From: Mycoplasmopsis bovirhinis
Lineage (GTDB): Bacteria; Bacillota_I; Bacilli_A; Mycoplasmatales; Metamycoplasmataceae
Length of the DNA stretch: 64,000 bases
NCBI RefSeq assembly: GCF_900660515.1
Contig: NZ_LR214972.1
Location: 372,001 to 436,000, forward strand
Reading direction: 5' to 3'
This document shows, one piece after another, positions 36,180 to 47,090 of the stretch (the first letter of the stretch is position 1; every line of letters begins with the position of its first letter). The translations under genes were made by a program, and so were the position numbers. Below the pieces are notes generated by a model. The model saw only the letters and a program-made list of their open reading frames with translations, was not told the origin of the DNA and did not search any database.

Positions 36180-39100
36180 ATGCAAAAAATTAAAAAATTC
36201 TCATTAGCTTTAGCGCCCTTAACCACCATTCCATTTGTAGCATTATCATGTTCAAATGAAGGACAAAAACCAGCCCCAACCCCAAATAATAATGCTAATA
36301 TTACTAAAATAAATAACTTTTTAAATTCTGTTAATAATAGTTCAGTAGAAGTATTAAAATCAACATTTTCAAATTATCAAAATAATAATTGAGATGAAAC
36401 AAAAGCAAATTTACTAATTGAATTTGTTACTGAATATTTATCAATTTTAAATTTAAAAACAGAGAATTTATATTCTCAAATTAATTGAAAATTTGATTCA
36501 TATAATTCAATTGTTCAAAAACTTAAAAAATATGATCAATTATTAAATACACCTAATAATTCTTTTGAAACTTTAACCCAAGAACTTTTAGCTGAAATTA
36601 AAGCTACAAAACAAGAAATTGCAGCTTATAATTCAACAATCTTAGCAAAAAATAAAGAATTAGATGATTTTATTAAAAAAGCTCAAAAACTTGAGCTCAA
36701 AAATAATTCACTAAAACAGTTTTTACAAACTGAAATTTATAATTTATACAATAAACACGGGATAAATTCTTTAGCTTTAATCTCGCAAATTGATCATAAT
36801 ACTTCAAAACTTCAAGAAGTTATTAATTTTGCAAATCAAAATCTAAATGCTGAACTAACAACTAGAGCAAGTTCTGCTAAAAACTATTTAACTAATAATT
36901 TAAAAGTTGAATCTTTAACTAGTTATTCACAAAACCTTGCAACAAACTTAGCTCAACTTACTTCATTTATTATTAATAATAATCTTACTCCTCAAGAAGT
37001 TAATAGTAAAAAAACACAATTAACTAATATTGTAGAAAACTCAGATATCTATGCTGCAACTAAAGAGCAACTCAAAAATGAAATCTCACAAGTTTATAGT
37101 ATTACTGGTGTTTCTGAACTTGAAGATAAAATTAATTATTTAGAAACTAATTTAGTTGCAAGTGCAAAACAAAACTTAATTAATAAAGTTAATCAATATA
37201 ATTTTACAAATCAAAATATAAGTGATTTAACAGATTTAATTAATACTTTTAACCAAAATGCATTAACAGCTTTTGAAACTGATTTTAGTAATTTCCTTGA
37301 AATTTGAAATAAAATTTTAATTAAATTTAGAGATATTGAAACTTATATTTCAAGTGGGTATAAAGGCTCACAAAAACAAGTTTTTGAATATTACAAACAA
37401 AAAGCAAAATTTGTAAAACTATTTAGCAAAGAAGCTAAATTAGAGAAAATTTCTCTAGTTTCAATGGAAGTAAATATAAAAGCTTTTGAATCTTTTTTAG
37501 CTACATTCACTGAGCAAGAAACAAAACTTAAAGAAAATAATGAAAATGATTCAAAAACATTATTAGATTATTTCAAAGAAGAAACTAATGAAAAACTAAA
37601 ATTTGAATTTAATGACTTAGGTGCTAAATATGATTTAGAAAAATATTCATATTCTGCTTCATATAATTTTGAAAACACTAAGCTATTTTTTGATGTCCAC
37701 GACAATGAATATGTTGATTATCAAATAACAGATCTTAAGCTAGATCCAAAAAACTGAAACAACTTATTAGTTGAAGTTACAGTTACTTTAAAAACTAAAC
37801 CTGAAATTAGTTATAAATATAACTTTACTAAAACTTATGCTAACGATGTTAGTTCATATGTTGAATCAATTAATATCAATACTTTAGACCAAAATTTTGA
37901 TATTAATTATGATGATTTGAAATTGCTTAAAGCTCAAGATTTTTTAGCTAGACCATTAGCAGAAAAATTAACTTACTTTAAACGTCAATCACAATTTATT
38001 GCAAAATTTTTCAAATACGAAATTAAGGATGATTTTGAATTTAAAGATAATAGACTATATGCAACTTTAACAGTTTCATTTAACAATCAAATTATTAAAA
38101 AAGCAAAAATTCCAACTATTAAACCAGTTGAATTTTTCGATAATAATGGCAATTACCAAGACTATGTTGATGAAATTAACAAAGCTAAAATCTTTGAAAT
38201 TATTAACGGTAATATGACAACTTTCTTTAATTCTCTTAAATTTAACCCAAACAGTAAAAACACTCATGAAGTGTATATAGCTTCAGATGCTATTAAAGCT
38301 TTTGAAGAATCATATATTATGCCTAAATTTGGTCGCTTTGAAATCTTTATCAAAGAAGTTAAGAACACCAATGATTATAATGGTGAAGCAGATTTAGTTT
38401 TATGATATAAAAAAGATGGGAAAGAAGTCGAAATTAAAAACCAAGAATTAAATTTAATATCAATAAAAAACTTTAAACTTCTTAACTTTTTTGATTTAAA
38501 ACCTAAAACTGAAATTTTTAAAATTGACGATTTCCAAAATTCTATTATTCCTGATCAAGAAACAATTAATTTAATTAACTCAATCAATGAATCTAACTTT
38601 AGTCTTAGATTAACTTCATCTACATCTCCAACTCCTGATTTTCGCTTACTAAATGTTCAAGATCTAATTGACCAAAAAGCTTTTATTAAGATAGAATACT
38701 TAATGGTCTTAAGTAATGGCAAAGAAGCTAAAGGTCTAAACTATGATAATGAAGCTTATGTACCTTTAGATGCAAAAATTTATGATAAAGATATTAATGT
38801 CAATGAAACAGATTTAACTAAGCTTACAGATAATTATTTCAAAATTTATTATGATATAAAACGCGTTGGCAAACGTGGCATGTCATTTAAATTAGGTTGA
38901 ATTAATAAGAAAAATCAATCTATAAGATATACAAATAACCAAGAATATACTTTAATTAATCTAGTAAATGATTATCAGCAACATCATTATCCAGAAATCA
39001 TGGTTAATAATATTAAACTAAGTGATTTGGAAATTAATTACCAAAGCTTAAAAAATAAAACAGCAGACCAATGAAATGAAGATATAGAATCTTTAAATCA

Positions 39101-41018
39101 AGTTATTAAGTTAAAAGCAAATTCCCAAAACCAAATTAATTATTTAAATTACTCATTACCAGTTTCATTATTTAAAATAAATGCTATTAAACGAATTTCT
39201 TTTGATCAAGCTTATATTAGTTTTAAAGTCTTGAACCGAAATAATAATTGAATTAATGGTAATACTTGATTTAAAATTAAAGGTTTTAAATCAAGTTCCA
39301 CTAATCATTTATATGATAGTTTGTGATGAACTAACACCAATCTTAAAACAATTCAAGATTCAACTAACTCAATTACTCGTGAAAGGGTAATTGAACCAAT
39401 GTGAGATGATTTACTTTGAAAACTAAACCAAAGAACTAATATTGCATCTTGAACATTTGCTAAAAAATACCTTGCTCAAACCTTATTAAAACCTAATGCA
39501 AGAAATAGAATTATTAAATTCAATATCTTAGCTAACGTTTTAATTAATGATAATGATAAAAATAATCGTTTAAGAAATACATCTAAAGGAACAGCTATTA
39601 ATGTCGATTTAGATGAATTAATTGCTTCTAAAACTCTTAAATATGTTTATAGTGCAAAAGTTTCAGCTGAAGAAAGTTTTAAATATGTTGTTAGTTTAAC
39701 TTGAAATGAGCAAAAAGGTATTGAATTTAAAATCTTCATGGAAGATAATTCATACAAAATTATTATTGATGAACCCGAAGTTCAAGCTAATTTCCAAACA
39801 CCTTTTGAAAAAGAGCGAGCATTTCTTATTCTTCCAGCAGCAGTAAGTGCTACCGTGCAATATACAAACGACGAAGAAAAAGAAGATTTTAATGTAAATC
39901 AAAACCGTTTTGATTATAATAATATGGATTACAATCAATTCAATCAACCAATAACATTTTATTCAGATGCAAAATATTTAGCAAATCGTGATGTATATCA
40001 ACCTAACCAAAATGTTTCATATCAATTACATAATGGATATAAACTAGATGCTGAATTTATGCGTCTTGAAGAATGGAGAGATTGAGATGTTGTCGAAAAT
40101 GCTTACCTAAGAGCAGTTCAAGATGATTTTGGTGGTAATTTTGGTACTGGAGGTTTATTAGGTAAGGTAAATAATAATCCAAATGATGCAACTTTTTTCT
40201 ATATGACTAATATGCATATAGAAAAAGCTGCAGCTAGAAACTGATCACATGTTATTGATAATAAATTTTTAAAACAAGCAACCGGGGGAAGAAATTATAA
40301 TATGTCTTTTATCTTAAATAATAATGATATTGAAAGAGCGAGGGATTATAAAGACACTCACCAATATCATGATATTAAAGTTAAACCATTATGATTAGCA
40401 GATGCACCAGTTTCAAAAGACGGTTCTAAAGAACGTAGTCCTCACGATATGATATTATTATCAGTTGATTTAAATGCAAAACTACAAGAAGCTAGAAATC
40501 ATGGTCATATGGATATGGTCAAAAAAACTGAAACATTAATGAAAATGCCTAATGTTGGTTTAGATATAGCTTCTAAATTCAGAATTGTTTCAGTTCCTAT
40601 GATTTGAGAAGCTGCAACTTTAGGATTCCCTTTTCACTATATAAACGGACATATTACAAGAAGGCCAAAATGAACTTCTGATAATTCATTTTCAGTAGGA
40701 TGAAGAAATTATTATTCACATATTTACACTGGCGGAGGATCTTCAGGAAGTCCCGTATATGTTACAAAAGATGGTACCCACAATTATTTAGGTTTAATTA
40801 CTGCTGGAACTAATGGTTCAATTGGTGATGGACATTTTAGTATTGCATATACTTATGATTTAAGGGAATATAACTTATTAGGTGTCAATTACGGAGCAGA
40901 AAATCCTTTAACTCTACATAACTATAAATCTGCTGCTTCACAAATTCTAAAAGCACACTTAAATGATCCTAGTACTTATAGCTTGCCATATTTTTTTAAA
41001 GAAGTTAAAGAAAATTAA
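36180..41018 (+). CDS. Giant DUF31 (MIP-like) trypsin-fold serine protease lipoprotein, copy 3
   Basis: An intact 1612-residue lipoprotein with the same signal and lipobox (Cys24) as its two neighbours. The triad lies in TNMHI (His1346), HDMILLSVDL (Asp1423) and GSSGSPVY (Ser1522), all intact. The first 740 residues are almost identical to copy 1 (about five base changes plus the 14-bp segment). Then blocks alternate: 38440-38855 resembles copy 2, 38857-39029 is again copy 1, 39030-39345 diverges, 39345-40115 is copy 1, and the protease domain is distinct. The C-terminal domain is therefore the most variable part between copies. Family assignment is firm from the motifs; the biological substrate is unknown. 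Confidence 0.88.
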
Positions 41019-41050
41019 TAAACCCGGGCAACTTTTAGGCCCGGGTTTAT
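41019..41050 (+). terminator. Terminator after the DUF31 array
   Basis: TAAACCCGGGC and GCCCGGGTTTA form an unusually GC-rich 11-bp stem directly after the stop codon; T-rich sequence follows. Confidence 0.88.
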
Positions 41051-41110
41051 ATTATTTTAAATTAAAAAATACAGCGTATAGGCTGTATTTAAATAGAATA
41101 AATCATTCTA

Positions 41111-41383
41111 CTAAGCATTGTTAGCTTTTGTTTTGTTAACAAATTGATCTAAACGTGAGTGTTTTCTTGCTCCTTTATTAGCATGGAACACTCCTTTAGC
41201 TACAGCTTTAGCAATTACGTGGTGTGCGTTTGCTACTAATAAGGCTGCTTTTTCATCGTTAGCTAAAACAGCTTCTCTAGCTTTACGAATTGCTGTTTTA
41301 ACTCTAGATTTCATAGCTGAATTTTTTACACGAGCTTGTTCCATCTTAACGATGCTTTTCATTTTAGATTTAATATTAGCCAT
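41111..41383 (-). CDS. rpsT: 30S ribosomal protein S20
   Basis: This 90-residue basic, helical protein begins MANIKSKMKSIVKMEQARVK and continues with SRVKTAIRKAREAV and FHANKGARKHSRLDQFVNK, the S20 pattern. The ATG at 41383 is preferred over one 51 bases upstream because it gives the conserved MANIKS start and is preceded by an AAAGGGGG ribosome site. The gene converges on the DUF31 array. Confidence 0.97.
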   Translation of the reverse strand: MANIKSKMKSIVKMEQARVKNSAMKSRVKTAIRKAREAVLANDEKAALLVANAHHVIAKAVAKGVFHANKGARKHSRLDQFVNKTKANNA

Positions 41384-41451
41384 ATAAGACCCCCTTTTTC
41401 TATTGTTTGAAAAATCTAATATATTATATAACAAAACTTCAAATTATAAAA

Positions 41452-42699
41452 TTAATATGTAATTTTATAATCACTTCGCACTATAGTTTTCTTTAGTTTA
41501 AAGAGTACTGGAATAATAATATTTAATACTAATATATATATTGGCAAGGCGATAACAGATCTTAAGACAATTGGTGTCATAACAATCACATAACGGTCTT
41601 GTAAATTATAACTTCTTCCCAAATATCTATTAGCATATTGAATAAAGGCAATAGGCCCTCAAATCCAACGGGCTAAAACAATGGTAAAGATAACTAAAAA
41701 GATCGTTAACGATAAATATAAATAGCTTTGTTGTTTACCAGGGGTTTTGGATTTAAAATATAAATATACTGATAAATTAAATAACCCAAACATTCCAAGT
41801 GTTAAAGTAAGTAATGTTGCAAAAACACCCACACTTAATCTACTAATTCCAAAAGTAGATGAAATTCTTAATCCTTTTGGATCATTAACATTTACTAAAA
41901 ATGTATAAACTAATAATCCAAAAGATAGCAACATAAAAATCTCCATGAAGATGAAAACATGTTTCTTGTTTTTCTTAAACATGTCTAAAATAAAACCAAT
42001 TGAAAATGAAACTACAATTGGAACTATTGCATAAGCTTCATGGTATAATGCTATTTGTCCTGAAAGTAGTAAACTAAAAAAGTCTGCTAAAAATGAGAAA
42101 AAAGCACCTTTATATTTACCAAAGAAAATGGTAAATATAATATAAAAGATATATTCTGTTGATAATGAAATAACCTTTAATGGAGTAAAATTTTTTAATG
42201 CAGTTACTATAAAAAACAGCGACATTAAAATTGCTCCAAGTGCAATATCATAAACGGAAAATTTTAAGTTATTACGTTTAGATCCTTCTTTTCAATTGCA
42301 AATATAAAACTCTCCTTCTTTAAATAATGAAAATAGAAAGAAAAAACGGTAAATATCTAATAAAGGTACAAATAAAGATAATTTTAATAAAGTAAAATTA
42401 AATATGCCATTTTGTTCATACTTAATTTTATCTTTAATTTGGTGTCACATTTGCCATTCAATTCAAAAATAATAAATTCTTATTGTTAAAACAGCAATAT
42501 ATAAAGGTATTAATAAACCTCAAAAAATTATATGTTGATTTAATTTATTAATTGATAAATGGATATTAAAAGGTATGTATGTTTTATTTAATATTAAAAT
42601 AATTAAAACTAGTAAAATTAAACATAATACTTTTAAAAATCCATGAAGTATGGTTGTTTTTTTAAAATTATAATTTGTGTTACGTATATATATTTCCAT
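41452..42699 (-). CDS. ECF-type transporter S component-like membrane protein
   Basis: This 415-residue protein has around ten hydrophobic segments. The half from about residue 155 resembles ECF S components of the folate/riboflavin type: ALGAILMSLFFIVTALKNF, then EYIFYIIFTIFFGKYKGAFFSFLADFFSLLL with the Gly/Ala-type membrane loop, and the following IVPIVVSFSIGFILD segment. S components bind a vitamin and pair with the shared EcfA/A'/T module, encoded elsewhere. The first 150 residues are an additional membrane part with a WIEWQMWHQI loop that is typical of the longer mycoplasma versions. Vitamin specificity cannot be judged. The start at 42699 gives MEIYIRNTNYNFKK. Confidence 0.6.
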
Positions 42700-43055
42700 T
42701 TAATTATTATAACAGATAAGAAAATGCAATAAAGCAATAAAAAAGGATTTATTTATGATCAAGGAACTAAAGAATTTTTTATCATCCTAGTGGTAAAAAC
42801 CATGTATTAAATAAAACTTGATACGAAAATTTAAATATCAATAAATTGGAAATAAAGAATAAATCTTCTATAACAGTCAAAAGTAAGAATTAGAAAAGAA
42901 TACGTTATTTTATGATAAACCCCATAAGTTAAACCAAGAAAATGGGTAAAACTTATGGGGTTTGCTACAATTTTTCCTATGATATTATGATATACCAAAA
43001 TATAAATATTTATGTCGGTGGTGTTTATAACATTCAAACCACAAACAAATAATTA
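42700..43055. other. Intergenic region with a short coding fragment and a hairpin
   Basis: Apart from the hairpin repeat at 42916-42964, a plus-strand fragment at about 42772-42890 reads FYHPSGKNHVLNKTWYENLN and onward to a TAG. It has TGA as Trp and coding-like composition but no start and no recognised family. It may be a gene remnant. Confidence 0.35.
42916..42964. repeat. Hairpin repeat, diverged copy 3
   Basis: AAACCCCATAAGTT, a central AAACC/GGGT pair, and AACTTATGGGGTTT form a stem related to the hairpins at 11220-11279 and 14309-14367. It lies at the 3' side of the minus-strand protease/companion pair. Confidence 0.7.
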
Positions 43056-43840
43056 CTATTTATCAATAGAATATTTCATTTCTATATTTAGTGAGTTATG
43101 AGACATATTTCCTAATTTATCAACAACCAAAAAGATACTCTTAAATCAATCTCCTCAGCCAATTGCAGGTAAATTTAACAATTCATCCTGATCCCAGTTA
43201 AAAATTCATTTTCTATTATTATCTCTAAATTCCCATTTAATTAACAAATGATTTTTTTCTTTGTTGAGGTTAAATTCTTTGATATTGTATGCTGCACGAC
43301 GTTTATCAGAGTTGGGGTGAGCAAATTGCACATAATTATTTAGCAAAATTAAACTCTTTGAACTAAAATCAATTTGATTTAAGAATTCACCAAACTGCGA
43401 ATTTATATCTTTACTATTTCAATGATCAGGTTGGTTTTTTAATAATAAATTAATAAATTCTTCTTTACTATTAATAATAAATGTTGTATCTTTAATATTT
43501 GTTGGATCAAAACCATACCAATTTGTTTCATAATCGCGTTTGGTGTAATTAAAGTAAATTGAATACTTTGATACACCTTGTTTGCGACCCCCTTCTTCTT
43601 CAGAACCTCTAGGCTCTGGTTGTCTATCTATATCTCTTTCAAATAAATAAGCACCAACACCTTCAAATGTGTAAACATCTTTCTTATCATTCCAAAACTC
43701 ATGACGGTAAATCTTAGCTAATTCATCTCTTTCCTTCTCTTCTTTTTTATATAATCCAAACATTGTGGCCGAAGTTGCGAATAATAAACAAACTGAAAAC
43801 AAACAGTATACTTAATGATTTTCTTTGTTGTTTTTTTCAT
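43056..43840 (-). pseudogene. S8-protease companion membrane protein, copy 2 (frameshift near start)
   Basis: The good frame runs from about 43802 to TAG at 43056-43058 and encodes a hydrophobic segment (SVCLLFATSATMFGLY), then a charged extracellular part containing KSLILLNNYV and SIFLVVDK, as in the other companions. The only ATG with correct spacing to the protease (43840, five bases after its stop) is in another frame. In the good frame a TAA lies at 43812-43814. One base added near 43800-43810 would join them. Either the gene is dead, or translation starts at the TTG at 43802, which would keep the membrane segment. Confidence 0.7.
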
Positions 43841-43844
43841 AGTT

Positions 43845-45490
43845 TTAGTTTTCTACTTTCACATATGTAATAGCTACTTCCACAGGGTTTTTATTTGTAG
43901 AATACCTATACGCTTCGAATATATAAAAACCTGAATTTGGAACATTAAATTCGACAACTTCAACATTTTTATTCGAAGAATTAGAAGAAGCAATAATATT
44001 ACCATTTGAATCTTTAATTCTAAAATCAATATCAGTTTTGTCATTTGAACCATTGTATAAAAATGCTAATGAAGCGCGTATTTTATCGCCTTTAGTTAAG
44101 TATACCTGGCGAGTGTTTTTTGATAAATCATTGCTTTTATCAGTTTTAGGCAATATAATTAATGATTGCATAGCTTGTTCTATTTTTTTATACTGAGGTA
44201 TTCCATATCCTGTTTCTGCAGTGTAAATTGAATTTACACCGGAAGGTTTTCTTGAACCAGTTATAAGTGCAGATTTAAAGATAATTGAATCAGAGCCTTG
44301 ATCAAAATATGATTTATATTTTTGTTTTAACATTCCAGCAATTGCCGTAACAACGGGTGCCGAAAAACTTGTTCCATTATTATTGTAACCAGCAGTTACT
44401 AAATTTCCGTCCTCATCATAATACTGAGTTCTATCAGAGAACCAATAGTTACCTCCTGGAGTGACAACGGAAACGTAATTTAGATCATTACCAATTTGGC
44501 TATAATAAGATTTCTTTTCAAGGTTTTCATTAGCAGTTGCACCTACAATAATGCTATTTCTAGACAAGCCATTGCTAAATAATGTTTTTAGGCCGTAATC
44601 CTAATAGTTACTTGCGGCAACTATATTTATTAATTCCTTATTATTATAAATTAAATCATCTAAATATTTTGACAGCCAATTATATTTAAGCATTTGAGGG
44701 TCCACTTTTCTAAGTTTTTTTATAAACCCTAGTGATCAACTATTATTAACAATATTTGTGTGCCTTAATAGGTAATTCATCTCCCCAGAAATGCCATTTC
44801 AATTAATAGCAACTTGAACAGAAACAATTCCCAATGTAGGCATAATTCCTTTTTTACCAGCTATTAATTCAGCAACTTGTGTCGAATGTCGAGTATGTTT
44901 TTCATTGAAAAATCATTCATTACGTCACCAAATCCCATTTCCATACTTACGATTTCACTCAAAAGTGGGAAAATGACTTTCTACAACACCAGACTCAAGG
45001 ACACCAACGCTTAACTTGTTGTTTATAAAACTATTAAAATGCCTAGATCTAGTTTCTTTGTCAAGTCCAACCGAGGCAAATAAATATTCATTAACATTCT
45101 CTCTAGATCAATCTGAATTATAGTATCTACTATCATAAATATTTAAATCTTCAAGTGATAACTTATCATTTTGTAACGTTCGAATTTTCACAAAGTCTTC
45201 ATAGTAAACATTGGTATTAAAGTCATAAATCTTATTAAATTCAATGTTATTTTTAGTTAAAAAATCTGTAGTAAACGTCAATAAACTCTTTGAGTCTACT
45301 TCTTTATGTTGTGCAATCGATAGAACTGATGTGTATTCATCATATTTCACCATAAACTCAAAGTTAAACTTTTTTTTAAGTTCATCGTGTAATAAAGTTA
45401 CTTTTTCATCAGTTATTGAACTAAAAATATCTAGTCTATTAACTCCAAAATTTATATTAGATTGTTCACTATCTGAACCCTGTGTTGATA
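43845..45490 (-). pseudogene. Subtilisin-like (S8) serine protease, copy 2 (truncated, nonsense)
   Basis: The minus-strand frame encodes most of an S8 protease: VGVLESGV, RHSTQVAELIAG, IVAASNY, GTSFSAPVV and the beta domain ending YVKVEN. Two lesions are seen. TAG at 44601-44603 replaces the second Tyr of SNYYDYG; the otherwise identical copy at 55284-56931 has TAT there. The 5' end, including the signal peptide and promoter, is missing because the IS30-type element begins about 10-15 bases before the first codons that still match (LSTQGSDSEQ). From 44220 to 45500 it is almost identical to the copy at 55640-56940. Confidence 0.88.
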
Positions 45491-45502
45491 AAAATTATTA
45501 AT

Positions 45503-46990
45503 TAGAAATGTCACATGCAAGTTTTTTGCATGTGACATTGTTTTTGTCTGCCTTGTAATAAAATATAAAATAGTTGTATTAATAAATTTTAAAAAATGAA
45601 AGGAAACCTTAAAATTATATGAAAAATTTAGAAAAATATATTTGTGTTTTTGACAAATATCGAAAAGAAAATGAATATCAACATTTTAAAATTGAAGAGA
45701 ATCACAACACTATTTTGAAAATGCAAGGAGCACTTGAGACGCAACGAAAATTACGAACAAGCCAAATCGATCTAGAACAACTTTATAATATTTTACAAGA
45801 ACTTTCTGAAGGCTTCTCAATCCAAGAAGTAGCTAAGATTTTTGATAGAGACATTCGAAGCATAAAAAGTAAAATCAAAATTATTACAAATCGCAGACCA
45901 TTGAGTTTAGATAAACACAATCGCTATGTTTGTCCTAAGTGCTTAAAAAGAGTAATGAGTGTTAAAACTCTTAATTTTGCGAAGCTATACGAACATTTAT
46001 TAGGCTATTCATTTTCGCGACTCTTTTTTGTAAGTGATGCAATTAAAGAGAAATGAAAGGCCTACAGAAAGTATTGGTATAGTGAACTTAATACATACAA
46101 TAAAAATATAAATAAAAAAAATTTAGTTCAAAAAGAAGTTAAGAAATCAGTTACATACCTTGTCAATTCTTTTAAAAAAAATATCACCTGATGAATTTGC
46201 TCCCTCACCTAGTACAATTTATAAAATAATTAAAAAATACCCTTATTTCCTTGAATTTGACCACATTGTCAAAAAATCTGAAGGAAAATATGGAACACGG
46301 AAGCAAAAACAAACCAAACCTAAAACATTAAAATATGCAACAGAAATTTCAAAACGTCCAGATTATATTAATGATCGCTTAGAACATGGTCATTTTGAAT
46401 TAGACACAGTTATTGGAAAAATCAATGATACATATTGTATTGTAACCATAATTGAGCGGCAAACCAGAATGTCTTATGCTATGCTCTCAAAACGTAACTC
46501 CAAAGCTATAAAACAAACTCTTCTCAAACTAATCAAGAAACACAACTTAGACATTAAAACTTTAACAGTTGATAATGGTAGTGAAAATGTCTTATTACAC
46601 CATGTCATTCCAACTGAAAGATTATTTAAATGCCAACCATATAGTTCATGACAAAAAGGTTCAATAGAAAATATGCACCGCTTAATTAGGTATTACATTC
46701 CCAAAGGAAAAAGCTTTGATAAATACTCTCAGCATGGAATTGATTATATGATGGATAAAATAAATAACTACCGACAAGTTGTACGGCAATATAAGATAAC
46801 CTAAAAATTTTTTAAATCCCCCGCCCTTGATTGCAATCAAGGGGGCCTTACTTTTGAAAAAGTAAGCAAAACCGACGAGAAAACACTAGTGTGTTTTCTG
46901 TTTTAGCATACATTTTTTATGTAAAATTTATGTTAAAATTAAAAGACAATTATTTTGTTAATATCTCGCATGTGACTTTTCCAAAAAACA
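45503..46990 (+). mobile_element. IS30-family insertion sequence, copy A
   Basis: The element is about 1.49 kb. Its left end carries a perfect hairpin AATGTCACATGCAA / TTGCATGTGACATT (45506 onward); its right end carries GCATGTGAC near 46968-46976 as the matching terminal inverted repeat. It contains one transposase gene followed by a palindromic hairpin (CCCTTGATTG / CAATCAAGGG, 46824-46843). Outer limits are estimated from where copies A and B stop matching on the right. No target duplication was identified with confidence. Confidence 0.8.
45619..46804 (+). pseudogene. IS30-family transposase, copy A (one frameshift)
   Basis: The N-terminal part has a helix-turn-helix (GFSIQEVAKIFDRDIRSIKS) and a Cys-x-x-Cys (CPKCLKRV). 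The C-terminal part has the IS30 DDE core: HFELDTVIGK (first Asp), LTVDNGSEN (second Asp), and WQKGSIENMHRLIRYYIPKG (Glu), ending RQVVRQYKIT. The frame breaks at an A8 run around 46175-46182; the other copy has A7 there and reads through as FKKISPDEF. This is its only visible lesion, so it may be recently inactivated or translated by slippage in the A run. Confidence 0.9.
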
Positions 46991-47090
46991 AATTTTTTGC
47001 TAACGTATAAATAAATTTATGTTAATATTATTGCGGGAAGCAATTCCAAATTATTATGTAAATATATCTTTTTAAACATTAAGGAGGCCT

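Larger units (their letters stand above)
26173..41018 (+). repeat. Tandem array of three 4.8-kb protease genes
   Basis: Three head-to-tail copies share start regions (the first 100 coding bases are nearly identical), order and length, at a period of about 5.0 kb. Long identical tracts between copies 1 and 3 make the region prone to unequal crossing over and gene conversion. Confidence 0.9.

Noticed and set aside
36180-41018. DUF31 copy 3 considered as a pseudogene like copy 1
   Set aside because: Following the frame through TGA-Trp codons shows it unbroken, with the extra 14 bases restoring the frame.
45244-45501. A plus-strand frame of 85 codons over the start of S8 copy 2 (and its twin at 56679)
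   Set aside because: It is antisense to the protease coding region, duplicated only because the block is duplicated, and has no ribosome site.
45506-46843. Short repeated hairpins considered as a CRISPR array
   Set aside because: There is no series of regularly spaced direct repeats with distinct spacers anywhere in the window, and no cas genes.
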